Positions 47,701-59,254 are shown, counted from the first letter of the stretch. The stretch is 64,000 bases of DNA from Lophius americanus (GCA_037951165.1 JBBDHG010000019.1:7905001-7969000); one strand, 5' to 3'. The notes: a model not told the origin generated them from the sequence alone. A program made the numbers and translations.

Positions 47701-50700
47701 TTTACATAATAAAACACTGTTGATAACATTTGAATCTAAAACAAACCGTCAGGTTGGAGCCATTTGTATTACATCAGTGCTCCATTTTTTTATAGAGTTA
47801 AGTTATGGCTTTTTTTTTTACCAGTTTGTGAGTTGTTTCAAAAACTATTCCATCTGATGACGCTCTGTATGTAATTGGAGTGTGGTTGTCAAGTAATTTT
47901 TTGTGCAGATACATTAGCAGGTGTGCAGTCAGCTTTTAAATAGGTTGCTGCCCTCAACTGGACATTAAGTGCAGTGTTCCTTCAGGCATCAAATACTGAG
48001 AATTCAGAATGGGTTTTTAATAAAAACTTTGATCACGTTAGAGACCCCAAGAGAGAAAGCCTAATGAATTATAGCTGCACTTTTCATTAACTCCAATACG
48101 TCTTCTTTTTAACCAACGTGGCGGCCCTCACATGCCATGTTTCCTGCTGCCACATCTGGAATAAATAAACTATAACACGTTAATGAAAATACCTACAAAC
48201 CTCTTTCATTGAAGAACATAACCAAATCAGAGACATGAGCTCCAGATAAGCTGCAGGGGAGCAGTGCAGATGTAAGTGCATATGTACTCAACGCTATTTT
48301 GTTCAAAACAATGTAAAGTTTTACTTTTAGATTTAATTTTGGAAAGGGTAAAATGCTTCCAGGCCTTTTGGATTCTTGTTGCGGTTTTGTGTACCTTTTC
48401 TTGCATAAAATGTATTTTATTATTGTACACTGTTCAGACACAAGTCTCACCTTCCTGCTAAAAATAGCATAGTAGAATTTCTCCCAAAAGATTTTTTGTT
48501 ATTCAGATGTGTCTGTATTGTGAAGACGTCCAAACAGTTTCTGCGCTGATGGCTAAGTAGACTACCACATGTCTGCCGCTGGTTCTGTTGGCAGCTTCAG
48601 TACGGGACAGCGCTGCTGACTAACTGTTTTCTCTGGGACTTAAACATATGGGGCTGCAGTTCTCCTCCATCAGGCTTGCTTTTCTTTCCAAGGCCCTTTT
48701 CCCTGCAGAGGGAACCACAGAATCTAAACCCTGGTCCTGAAGTCTGTGTTCCTACACGCCCTGCAGAGCACATGTTGTGTCTTAGAGCTCACCGACCGTG
48801 AGTGTTTGGGTTAGTGTAGGCGACTGTGTGTGTTTAGGTGTGTACATACACCAAAGTATCGTTTTGTGCACCGAAACAAGGAAGGCAATGTAGCTGTGGT
48901 CGAAAGGCTCTGAACTGTGTGTTACATCATTTCCTCTGCAGCCACTTTGCGGAGGTGGCTGGGCTCCACTTCCTCCCACTGCCCTTGGCTGAATGAAGCC
49001 TTTTTATAGTCACACACACACACACTCATTCTGCTCACTATGGTACCTATACTCCCTGCCTTTACTCACTAGACGGTATTATCAGAATCATGCAGGACTT
49101 TATTTTCAAAATGTGGTAAACACACCAAATAATGAAATTAAAAAGGCCTTTTTGAGAATTTAGACCGCTGGCCACTAAAATGTATAATTCTTGATTCTCA
49201 CACTCTGATTTATGACTCTGAGTCAGACATCAATCCAATCCCTTTAATGGTGTCCTTTTTTCTTTTTTCTTTCTTCTCTTTTCATCTCATCCCTCCCACA
49301 CATCTCCCTCCAGCTGCCAGATGGCCGTGTGATAAAGGTGGGAGGAGAGCGTTTTGAAGCCCCGGAGGCTCTGTTCCAGCCCCACCTGATCAACGTGGAG
49401 GGTGTCGGAGTGGCTGAGCTCCTTTTCAACACCATTCAGGCAGCTGACATAGACACCAGGTGAGGCTTAGGAAAGGGCACATGTACACTTTACTGCTGAG
49501 GTGGATAGTTAGACACAATAATACACTGTACTTAATGTTTCTGTCCACACACACACATACACACAAACACAAACAAAATGGTGGCGTTGGCGTAGCAGAA
49601 CTCCAATTGGGAAAAATAAAGTTCAAACGTTCCTGCTTTAGTTTAATTATCTGTATTCACAGAGGAACTTAAAATCTCTTCTGTTTTTAGTGTATATTTT
49701 CAACATTTGTTGACTTGGAAAGAAATTCCAACTACAAAGATTAACAAAACAACAAACTAAGATTTTTTTTTTCTTCCTGTTGCTAGGCCTGAGTTCTACA
49801 AACACATTGTGCTGTCAGGAGGATCCACCATGTACCCTGGCCTGCCCTCTCGGTTGGAGAGGGAGCTTAAACAGCTGTACCTAGAGCGCGTGCTGAAAGG
49901 AGACGTGGACAAGCTTTCGGTGAGATACCAACCTTTAACTCTTCACCTTTAGTCGTACTGTTGACTTTGTGGAAGCATTATGCAGGAAGTCTAAGCTGAA
50001 ACTGTTTGGAAATGGTTTGCATTATGACTATCGCTATAAGAACACGTCATTCTTCATAGAATGCAGCGCAAATTAGAACTTTGCTAGATGAATATGGACT
50101 TAAACACACTGATCCACTGATCGTTCTGAAGAGCCAGTGTGACTTCACGGCACCACGCTTCTCGGTTGGTGTGAAATAATGTTTCCAGCTGATTCTCCCC
50201 ACCCAGGTCGACTTGTGTAAGTTGACCTGGGTGGGGCTTCCCATATGTGAGAGAGCAGTAACGTTCCATCAACCACAGGGGACATAATTAGGCCAGTCTA
50301 AGGTGTAAAACGGTGAGTGACAGCTGACAGCATTTCCTTTGTCCTAATGAGAATAAAACCCACACACTTGGGTTTACTATTAGACGCTTGGATTATGTGT
50401 TGTGAACTATTTGAACTGCGTCTGCCTGGAAATCCTCTGCCAGGTTTACAAACCACGTTTAGGAACCAAGTTTATGAATATGTGACGTCTCAGTCAGGTA
50501 CAGTGTTAGCAGACCACCACCTGGTGGTGCCAGAGGTTAACAGACCCTCATTAAACAGAATTCTTCATGAATGTAGGGTTCACCTTCTAGTGATAAATCT
50601 ATATTTTGGAGAAACATTACATTTCTGGATAATTAACCTAGAACTGTTTTGTAAATAAAGGTTTACAGATTACTCGTATTTAAAAGCATGTTAATATATA

Positions 50701-52333
50701 CTTAGTTGCACACAACTGCAGTTGTTTTCTCGGACAGTTAATCTATTTATGGAATGAGATTTTGTATATGCAGTGATCTTTCGTGACAGTTAACTCAAAT
50801 ATTTTCAATCTTTAATAAGATGGGATTAAAGTGCCCTTTACAAATAGGTCTCTAAATATTTTTTGAAAAATTGTATCTCAAGTATGTTGACTCGAGAGGC
50901 AGCTTTTCAAAAGCTTTTAGCTTACTCTTTTATGGCGCAGTGGCTTTGATCAGCTTAAACTTACGCTGGTTACACTGGATTCTTCCACTAAAAAACTTTC
51001 CTCACCATTCAGATTGCAAATTCCTGTTCTGCTCTGTTATTTCTAATGCTCAGACTGATTATTTTAATCACACCTCTGGCTGCCTGTTGCTTGCAACTTC
51101 ATACTGACCAACTACAAACAGACGTTGTGTATTTTGCCGTATTTGGTGAAAATCCGAGCGATTAGAACACATTGAGCAGCGAAGAGGAATATGTGGCAGG
51201 AGTGTTTTGAGAAGGTTGTATTGATGATGATTTCAACTTTCCACCACTGGTGTTGGAGTTGTCTTTGTTATGAATTGAAGCGGGTTGAGCCAGGCTCCCT
51301 AAGCATTCTCATTAGATTTATTTCTCAATGAGAGAACCTTTTGGTTCATCAATAGTGAAAGCCTTATTAATATTTTTTTTGTGTATCGGTTATTCCTCAT
51401 TTCAACAATTATATATGACTTGACTCTCCACGTTATTTCAGTCATCACTCAAAAAATCAGTGGTTTGTACCTACCGAAGTGGTTTAACGATGAAAAACCA
51501 GGGACCGGGTCATGGGCTCCCCAGGCTTATTGATGCATGTGGGGAGTTCAGCGTACGGCCTGATTTCTCTGATCTCATAGAAGAGCTACTGCTGCACAAA
51601 TTCCTGGAAACATCATTGCTGTTTGTGAGAGAAAGGTGTCACACAGTTCATCAAAAGATTGTGACAAATATTCTACATGCCGCACATGGAGAAATTAAAT
51701 TGAAATGGCTGGAGCTTATCCCTCAGATCGAATTGTCCTCAGTTGTTTGGAAGTATTACAGAAACAGAGCGAGTGATGTTAACTAATAACCAATCATGTG
51801 AGTGCTTTAGAGTTGAGTCTGTGCTGCAAAGCAATACAACTAACTTGTTCAACCATTTGAAAACACAGCTCAAACTACTACATTATGAAGCAGCAGGCAA
51901 AGAGGAAAACGTTGATAACATGTATCCTACATTGTCAACACGTCCATAATAGTTACCCTATACAGAGCGTCGCCCCAGTCATTCACTACCAGAGCAGTCA
52001 CATATGGTTTTGTCCAAGATGTGTGTCCAGTAAACACTATGAGCAATGAAGGCAGACAACATTTTAACATTCTGTTTTTGCCATAATCATGTGACCTTAT
52101 TTGGACCCAACCTGCAGGACATTTCATAGTCTCATATGTCGCTCTTATGTTTCCCCTTGTAGAAATTTAAGATCAGGATCGAGGATCCTCCCAGGCGAAA
52201 GCACATGGTCTTCCTGGGCGGAGCTGTGTTGGCAGACATCATGAAGGACAAGGACAACTTCTGGCTGACCCGAGAAGAGTACCAGGAGAAAGGAGTCCGG
52301 GTGCTGGAGAAACTCGGAGTCACCGTCAGATAA
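35612..52333 (+). CDS. actr2: Actin-related protein 2 (ARP2), 9 constitutive exons
   Basis: Coding exons: 35612-35659, 42036-42146, 43669-43884, 45841-45913, 46782-46918, 47536-47685, 49314-49459, 49787-49919, 52163-52333. All sites are GT-AG and frames join to exactly 394 residues, the vertebrate ARP2 length. ARP2 is the ATP-binding actin-fold subunit of the Arp2/3 complex, which nucleates branched actin filaments. The actin signature elements are present: phosphate loop VVCDNGTGFVKCG (exon 1/2 join), the second phosphate loop VVVDSGDGVTH (exon 5), and the adenosine-site SGGSTMYPGL (exon 8). The C-terminus is KLGVTVR. Differences from human are few and conservative, for instance Pro for Ser at PEFYKH. 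A candidate 15-nt cassette exon lies in intron 2. Introns 1, 3 and 8 are long and hold transposon relics and hairpins. The call is essentially certain. Confidence 0.97.
36960..37137 (-). mobile_element. tRNA-derived SINE inserted in a Tc1 relic
   Basis: The minus strand starts with GTCTTAGTTCAGTGGATATG, an A-box-like tRNA head, followed by GGTTTGATCCC, a B-box-like element. Its body includes a perfect 13-bp inverted repeat at 37019-37049. Confidence 0.65.
37019..37049. repeat. Perfect 13-bp inverted repeat (hairpin)
   Basis: GTCATAGCGTCCT, loop GTCTA, AGGACGCTATGAC. All 13 positions pair. It lies within the SINE body. Confidence 0.9.
38555..38720 (+). mobile_element. SINE family B, 5'-truncated
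   Basis: Shares GCAAGACCCTGAAACCC, TACAAAGGGGCT and TTGTCCTGTATGTATATACTG-type blocks with the copies at 24426 and 27970. The tRNA head is lost. Confidence 0.6.
39245..39300 (-). mobile_element. Tc1-like terminus fragment (family A)
   Basis: CTTCACCTGTCAGTTGTTAT then AACGCAATGGCTGCTTGGTG matches the family A terminal block. Too short for more. Confidence 0.45.
40770..40990 (+). mobile_element. Tc1-like relic (family A), 5' part, plus strand
   Basis: CGCCTGTCACTGGGTGGCAT, GTTGATGTACTGGAAGCGAG, GGTCAGAGCATTTCCAAGAC and GCAGGTCTTGTTAAGTGTTC appear in the order of the transposase N-terminal (helix-turn-helix) coding region. Frame broken. Confidence 0.7.
42375..42389 (+). CDS. actr2: Candidate actr2 15-nt cassette microexon
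   Basis: AATGCCCGAAAGATG is preceded by a pyrimidine-rich tract and GAAGTAG acceptor and followed by GTAAGT, a perfect donor. It lies between exons ending at Lys53 and starting at Asp54, both phase 0, and would insert NARKM without disturbing the frame, giving 399 residues. From memory, mammalian ACTR2 has an isoform with a 5-residue insertion at this junction. The insertion point is in the D-loop-like region of subdomain 2. Inclusion cannot be judged without RNA data. Confidence 0.6.
46563..46680. repeat. Dispersed repeat, second copy at 2876-3005
   Basis: Shares CAACCAAGTA(C/T)TGAA and TGGTTACAAGT(C/T)G blocks in the same order with 2915-3000 in lgalsl intron 4. Identity unknown. Confidence 0.4.
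47200..47232. repeat. Perfect 13-bp inverted repeat in actr2 intron 5
   Basis: GTCAGTCCGTCCT, 7-nt loop CCTAACA, AGGACGGACTGAC. All 13 pairs match. Confidence 0.9.
50197..50236. repeat. 18-bp inverted repeat in actr2 intron 8
   Basis: CCCCACCCAGGTCGACTT, loop GTGT, AAGTTGACCTGGGTGGGG. 17 of 18 positions are Watson-Crick pairs; the exception is G opposite T (a wobble in RNA). Confidence 0.9.
51447..51690 (+). mobile_element. Tc1-like relic (family A), central part, plus strand
   Basis: GGGTCATGGGCTCCCCAGGC, TTATTGATGCATGTGGGGAG and AGAAAGGTGTCACACAGTTC follow the order of the region between the HTH and first catalytic Asp. The translation GHGLPRLIDACGEF resembles the GHGRPRLID linker of Tc1 transposases. 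A 108-codon open frame (51460-51786) persists but is mutated. Confidence 0.7.
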
Positions 52334-53109
52334 AGCACTGGACGGACACACACAGATACATGCACACTTGGCATAAACAAACCTCCCCCTCACCTCATTG
52401 CAGAGTGCATACTGTATCTATTATTCCTCCACTTCTCCCTGTTGTCCTCTCAAACATCAGAGGGAATGTAGGTGTCCCCTCTCTGCTACTCTGTTTCCTC
52501 CTCTCTCTGCCTTTTCAGTATCCTCATTTGGGATTGGCTCGCAGTTTTTCTCCAAAGCCATTAGAACCAATTCCATAGTTGCAGATTTTCATAGAAACCT
52601 TTCCTTATCTTGATGTACAACTAGAAGCGATAATAATGTCCTGCTGGTGGAGGACTGTTCAAACCAGGGCGCTTAATGACCCAGTGCATGTTTGTCTGCA
52701 AATAGGTGGGTTATGAGTCCAATCTGTCAGGTAAACACTGCAGTGGTTGTTTGAGAAAGGTTAGTTTCATCTCTTGATTGAATCTCCTGAAGGAAAAAAT
52801 AATGCAAACTTTCATAAATATCTGTTTGATCACAATCAGGGTCCACCACAAACAGCCACGGCCCGCTTTCAACCTCTGTTTCCGGTGAGGGAGAACTGGT
52901 CATGATTTTTTTCATTTTGGTTTTATAAATGATTTTTAATTTCTGGGAGAGGGTTCATTTTTTGGATTTCTTTTCAACTTGTTGGATGTATGAGTTCAGA
53001 CCCCCTCCCGACTTTCCATGCGTTTTTGTGCACTACTACCACGATGAACGTAGTGGATTACGGTAACAGAAGTTCCTCCATGTTTATTATGAAGAATTCA
53101 TGGTGAATC

Positions 53110-53115
53110 AATAAA
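53110..53115 (+). terminator. actr2: actr2 proximal poly(A) signal
   Basis: AATAAA about 780 bases after the stop codon. Confidence 0.5.
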
Positions 53116-53201
53116 GGGACTAATACACACAGGATAGCCCCTCAGCTGGACATCAGGTGTGTGACGGTTTTTGGGGGGTTTGTGACTGGTGAGACAATGA
53201 T

Positions 53202-53220
53202 GGTGTGTGTGTGTGTGTGT
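53202..53220. repeat. (TG)n microsatellite
   Basis: About nine TG units in the actr2 3' UTR. Confidence 0.9.
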
Positions 53221-53684
53221 TCTTTTTGTTTCCTCTCTCTGTGAGTGAATCTCAAGCTGAATGAATGGGTGAGAGCACTCGTAACAGTATCACAGACTGT
53301 GATCATGCCTTCATGCCTCACGCACCTCACTCCTTCAGATCCGCTTGAGGCAGCAGCAGGTTGACAATAAGATGAGTTTGAATCTGCGCTTAGAGCACCA
53401 CCGAACTGGGAATATAAAACGGTATTTTATAGATACTGAAATGCTGTTGAGACCATATTTAATTTCTCTCACTCCCAACAGTCGACTCGATGATTAATGG
53501 AGGCACTTCTATTTTGATTATGATAAATTTGTATATTTTCTTTCCTCTTTCAACGAACGTCTATCCAGTGCCAAGTGCGGTTGGTGTTAACAAGACTTTT
53601 CATGTTTTAAAGTCTTTCCTTTTGTTAACGTTTTATTTTTATTTTCTTGTGTTGTTCATAGCTCAACTGCCTAACGCTGATTTA

Positions 53685-53690
53685 AATAAA
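53685..53690 (+). terminator. actr2: actr2 distal poly(A) signal
   Basis: AATAAA followed within 40 bases by a TG/T-rich stretch (TTTTTGTGTGG), the expected downstream element. The better of the two by context. Confidence 0.5.
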
Positions 53691-54109
53691 GAAAAGTGAT
53701 TTATAAGCATTTTTGTGTGGCGGTTAAGTTTTTCGACAGAACTGAGGCCTTGTTTATAAAGTTATTTGAATAACCCAGGGCAAGTAATTGTGAATTTTAG
53801 TCTTAGTGACTATGTTAATAAACCAGATTAATTAATCTGACTTTTTAAAGAGCAGATGACAATAGGATGACAGCCACAATTATTTTCCTAGATTTATTTG
53901 CTCAATCCACGAAAAGTTGAAAATTCTGTCAAAATGGCCATCTGTCGTGAATGGTCAGAGCCGCAGGTGACATTAATTTTATTTATTTATTCCTTTTCGG
54001 TCTGATAGGGAATCAAAACCTCAAAGACTTAGTTTACACTGATATAAAGCTGAAAATTCAGACTTTAAAAACACATAATTATCACTTTTAATTCACGTAA
54101 AACATTAAA

Positions 54110-54470
54110 GCACATAAGGTGGTAAGAGTTTGGTAATAAAGAGGTAATAGTTATGTAGTACCATGTAATTACCAAAGTAATAGCTTGTTAATTACTGCTT
54201 AATAACTAAGCGATAGCTTGTTAACCATGTGTATAAATGGGTAATAATTAACTGTCATTTATGTAACAGGGCAATAATGGCCACAAAACTAAGGGTAATA
54301 ATGAGGAAACTAATTTTAAGATAAAAATTAGGTTAAACTATTTTGTAATATTACGGAAAAACTTTGGTAAAATTCTAACAATGAAATGGTTATCAGTGCA
54401 ATATTTGGACTAAAAAAGGGGGTTATTAATATTGTAATAACATGTTAATAATGAGGTAATATAGTTTGAT
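54110..54470. repeat. Degenerate GGTAATAA-rich repeat field
   Basis: Variants of GGTAATAATGAGG, GGTAATAGTTA and AATAGCTTGTTAA recur at short irregular spacing. Best read as an old, diverged short-period tandem array. Confidence 0.5.
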
Positions 54471-54777
54471 GTGTTCACAGTAGTATGGGTTACGATCAGC
54501 GTAATACCTTCGAAATTAGATTAAATTTGGCAATTGTCATGTTATAATGCTGAAGTTCATCCAACCATTATGTTCCAAACATTCCCTTTTGTTTCAAGGT
54601 AATACTGTACTCATGTATGTTTTATCTTGTGACTTCTGAATAACGGCCTTTCCTGACATAATTTCACAATTATTGGTCCGACTTAATCCAGCTATGGTGA
54701 ATATGAATCAATTCCAGGAACTCTATCTTTTATATATCATACTATTATAAAATACTACTTTAAAAGTTTATATTTTA

Positions 54778-54792
54778 CCCACTAGGGGGAGC
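54778..54792 (+). promoter_or_regulatory. CTCF-like motif
   Basis: CCCACTAGGGGGAGC differs from the core consensus at one strong position. Sequence match only. Confidence 0.3.
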
Positions 54793-54895
54793 TTTCTTTA
54801 CAAAAAACCCCTGGGGGGATTGGGTACTTTCGGGAATATACCCTTGCTGTCGGGAAGACCGCATCGGCCTAGTTGGGGTATTTTTTTATTTTTAT

Positions 54896-55060
54896 CAATG
54901 GTGCAAAAAGTATTCCGATCAATAGTTGAATGAAAGTGCTAATACCATACTGGGGAAATACTCCACCACAAGTAAAATCCCTCAATTCAAATCAGTACTT
55001 GTACTATGTAGAAGTTTGTACTTTAGTTTGAAGGTAGAAGTACCCCGTCCTTTTCAGTGT
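54896..55060. mobile_element. hAT-like element fragment (ACTTAAGTA type)
   Basis: CAATGGTGCAAAAAGTATTC at the left, then AAAGTGCTAATACCATACTG and ACTCCACCACAAGTAAAAT, matching the left half of 56961-57637. The right terminus is missing. Confidence 0.5.
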
Positions 55061-56079
55061 TTGACTATTATGGGACATTTTTAGATAGATAATACTGTTA
55101 CTGTAATATTACCCCTCATTATTATTCTTCAGGCAGAAAACTACATTGAATATCATTACATTCATTATCATGTGCAAAATTAATTTTCCTATGCAACTTG
55201 GGAAAAAAACCCTCCTTTCCTTATCTTAGGGATTATTAAGGGCCACAAGACCACAGAAAACAGTTTTCTGGCACTTAGTTTGAAGACATCAAATAACTGT
55301 ATTTAAGGGTTCTGGAGTGAACAGTAACCCTTATGCAGAAAGTTATTGTAATGTTATGTATCGAAATGAGCAAAATTCTCATGTTTGAGAGTCTGTAAAT
55401 AACCATTGTGACTCAAGTCCTTCATAGATCTGGAAGTGAGACTAGATAAATAAACAGCGAGCAGAGGATGGAGGCATGAAGGTGACAAAGCCGCTGAACA
55501 CAAACCAGAAAGAGGAAGGGGAAATGGAACAGTGGTAGAGGACTGGCGCCTTCAGAGGAAGAGGCTCTTTTTCCATGCCTGAAATAAAGATCTCATCCAA
55601 ACTCTTCCTGCATTGTTCCATTTTAATCCCTTGACTCTTGCCACTTCCCTCTTAACCCTGAACTATTGCCTCTGAAGGGCTGTTTGAAGTTTCCTCCCCG
55701 TTAGAACACAAACAGAGTCATCGCCGCAGGTGGAGCAAACCAAGGACATTCAATAAAACACTGTAATTTACGATTCAACCAGTGACGGCAAGTTTTCAGA
55801 CCCATTCCAATTTCAGCACATTTCAACTCCATCATTTAATACCTTAAGGAAAGTATATAAGCCCAATCAGCTAAAACCTTAGATAGTATCAGCATTAAAA
55901 GTACTGTTTGTGTATTAAGACGTTGTCTGTCAATGTTCTAATTAATATTTCTCCAACATTAATGTGCGTGTTGCATTTTACTTCTGTGGATGTTGAAGGC
56001 TGAGCTAATTCGAACTTCTTTAAATACTGTTTAATCAACTTCAATGCTTAATGATCTAGAAATCAGCACCAGCAATCAG

Positions 56080-56470
56080 CTATAACATCAATAAAACCAA
56101 CTGTCTCAAATTGTGTTGGTCCCCATTTTGCTGCCAAAACAGATCTGTGATGCTTTGTGTGTTCTGAAACGATTCTAGCAGAACTAACATGAACTTTTTC
56201 AGTAATTAGTTCTTCTGTGGGATTGGACAACTCAGACTGGCCTCCTTTCCTGAGACCACTGGTGGGTACCAACCACTGCAGTCTGGGAATACCCAACCAA
56301 AGTCCACTCTTTCTGGTTCCAGCACATCATCTTCTGAGACAAAATGTTCACTGCTGCCTCATATTTCCAACCCACTAAAAGGTATCATTGTAACAAGATA
56401 ATCACTGTTATCCTGACCTCACCTGTCAGTGGCTATAATCGTATCACTGATCAGCATATATTTGCACCTT
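56080..56470 (-). mobile_element. Tc1-like deletion derivative (family A)
   Basis: The minus-strand frame at 56063-56296 contains VLAAKWGPTQF, the transposase C-terminal AAKGGPTQ motif, joined to N-terminal-region sequence. The right end has CCTCACCTGTCAGTGGCTAT. The catalytic core is missing. Confidence 0.7.
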
Positions 56471-56960
56471 TAATGTCCTGACCGCAGTAGCAATTCTGGA
56501 ATGTGAGGGAACCAAGGCAAAGAATATCCTCTACAGCATCTTCTATGCTAAAGGTACCAGATTAACTTCTTGCTGAGACCGCTGTCTGGTTGATGGTTGA
56601 ATGTATCAGAATTGCTATGTATTAAAAAAATGAACGCATAATTGGTCAGGAGAAGTATTTATCAAGGAAATCCCAGTCTTCACTGATTGTTTAAAATCTA
56701 TTTACAACCCACCATTCTCCAGTTAGTGGGTCGGCAGTGGTTCATGCCAGTTTCCATGTAATATCAGTTCCATTCCCATGACAAACAGGATGGTACGCCG
56801 CTGACTATTTGTATTCAGAATGAGAATCAGGAAAGAAATGATTGCCAAAGTCACACTTGTAGTGATTTGACCTGGTGTCCCTGTTTAAACATGCAGTCAA
56901 CAAAATACAGTTTAAAAAAAATAAATCATCTATTTTTGGGAGTTGTTTATTTTCTATTCC

Positions 56961-57637
56961 CAGTGGTTGAAAAGTATTCAGATCATTTACTTGAATAAAA
57001 GTACTAGTACCACACTGAAAATACCCCACTGCGAGTAAAAGATCTTATATTGAAACTATACTTAAGTAAAAGTATTTTACTTAAAGTGCATTCAAAGTAT
57101 CAAATGTAAAATGGTAGCCCTCAGTGTCAGGATGTTTTTGGATTACTGCATCAAAGTGGAGGCCAATGCTACTGCTGGCGATGTCAAAGGTTGAAGGTAA
57201 TCCAACTACTTTATGCTGCTGAGTCGTTTCATCTATGAGATAGTCATAGCCTGCTTACGGCATTGCTATCCTGATCTTTAGACGGTCAGCTCTTCAAAAG
57301 ATCATCCGGTTTTCAGCTTTTTTGACATGTTCCTGCTAATACAAGACGGTTTATACATAGTATGTAAATATGTAGAAATAGGAACATTTTTTAGTCCATA
57401 AATAAACACTTCAATCCCCTCAGTTGGAGTAACATGATAATCAGGTAATTTGTAATCTGAGAAGTAACTTCAGCTGTCAGAAAAATGTAGTGGAGTAGAA
57501 AACACAATGTTTCCTTCTGAGATGAAGTAGAGTGGAAGTAGAAAGCAGAATAAAAATGGAAATACGTGGAGTACAAGCAGCACAAATAAGATAAGTATGT
57601 TACTTGAGTAGATGTAGTTAGTTACCATCCACAACTG
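56961..57637. mobile_element. hAT-like non-autonomous transposon, both ends visible
   Basis: Left end CAGTGGTTGAAAAGTATTC; the right end read inward on the minus strand is CAGTTGTGGATGGTAACTAA. Internal sequence is rich in AAGTAAAAGTA. The flanking 8-mers TCTATTCC and TGTACTCC match at 6 of 8 positions, in keeping with an aged 8-bp hAT target duplication. No transposase frame. Confidence 0.65.
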
Positions 57638-58258
57638 TGTACTCCCGTGTAACTCATGTTAAAACTTCTGCAGTGTAGCACTAGAACAGTTCTACACTAT
57701 GATAAAGAAATGAAGGGATGGGAATCCTCCTGAATATTTCCTTTAAATGTGTATTATTCCTATGTTGATTTTGCTCCAACCCTTATCAGATAAGAGAGCG
57801 TTTCCACAGGGTGGTGGTAGAGGGATGTTTTCCTTGTTGGATGTCCTCCATAGTTTATTTCAGGTGCTGGGTTTAAACTTAGTCAGGCAATGCTTAAATA
57901 ATTGTATGGCTCCTTGGAATCTTTACCTCTGCAACATCTCTGCGTGGAGTGGCTAATCAGGCCTGACAGAAAATCACATCAGGCTTAAAAGCTTGAAGAG
58001 GAATTCTCACAGGGCGTAAAACGTAACAAAATCTGAAAGTTGTTCCTATCTGTGGACATGGGAACGCAGCACCAGTGCAGCACAAGCCATCCGTTCCATT
58101 AAAGCTCACTGGGAAGTGAGCGTCGATGCTTTGTGCTTCCAAAGAGGGGCCATGCTGACCCCATTACATGAGCAGATATCTTAAATGTTTGCACATGTGG
58201 ACTATGATGCTGTTTGCAGCCGTTGAGCTGCTTAGCAGGCCCCCATAAGCCCTCAGGG

Positions 58259-58312
58259 ACCTTCTTTTTCTTCTCTTCTCTCCCTTCTCCTCCTCCTCTC
58301 TCTTGCGCTCCA
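58259..58312. repeat. Polypyrimidine tract
   Basis: Over 50 bases of nearly pure C/T (CCTTCTTTTTCTTCTCTTCT onward). Confidence 0.8.
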
Positions 58313-59254
58313 TCATTATCGCCCACATGCTTTTCCAGAGACATCCTGAGTGAAACAGCACCACGACTTCGATGGCTATCACATGTTCCTGCTGAGAGCG
58401 AGGCGGCAGGGGAAAGACATCTCTGAGAGAGGGAAACAGGGTGTACTATAGGCAGAGCTTATTTTCTTTCTGCCTCCTTTCATTAAACTCAAAGAAGTTT
58501 TTTTTTTATTTGCAGCAGCAAACTATTAAGTTTTAATAACACATGAAACTCATTTGGTGACATCCTCTCTCTGTAGGATTTTTAATTCTCTCGGCAGATA
58601 CGGAATTTGTTTTAATTATCTGTCAAGGGGCTTCTCATGTGGTTTGAAACTATTGCTTGAATGTTGATTGAGTGCGTCCTTCTTCAAAAACAGACTTTCA
58701 ACAAACAATGTCTCCCCCAGGAAAAAATGAAACTCATTATGCTTCAAACATCTGTCTTCTTTGATATGCCAAAATACCGATTTTGATGTATTATATGGAC
58801 TGTACAGTCAAAGGAAGCAGTATTCATGCTTACATTGTAAGTGTTCAGTTATCTGAAAATACAAAATGTGGATTTTTCCATTACTCAAAATACTTACAAA
58901 CTGAACACATTTCCACAAGCTTCTCTGTTTTTGGACCAAATCAATATATGGAAGCATGGTAATACACGGAACTGAGATGTTGAACATTCTGAAGTGTTTT
59001 GGCTTTCAGCTATGTTTCTCCTAAATTATGTAAATAAATACATTCAATTTGATGAAAGTTGGTGAATCTTGGACAAAGAAAATTTTAATTGTGGGGATGC
59101 GAGTACAGACGCATATTCTGGGTCCCTTTCTATCTTTTCAGACGCTCTGAGACCGTTTTGTATTAATAGTATGCAATCAGAGAAGACAAAGGAAGATATT
59201 TTGAATGATTTATAACATCAAAAGATTCATGATAGTGAGTCTATCAGAAAATCT

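Larger units (their letters stand above)
52334..53700 (+). other. actr2: actr2 3' UTR
   Basis: Non-coding sequence after the stop with AATAAA at 53110-53115 and a second at 53685-53690. Either could end the transcript. A (TG)n run is at 53202-53220. Confidence 0.6.
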
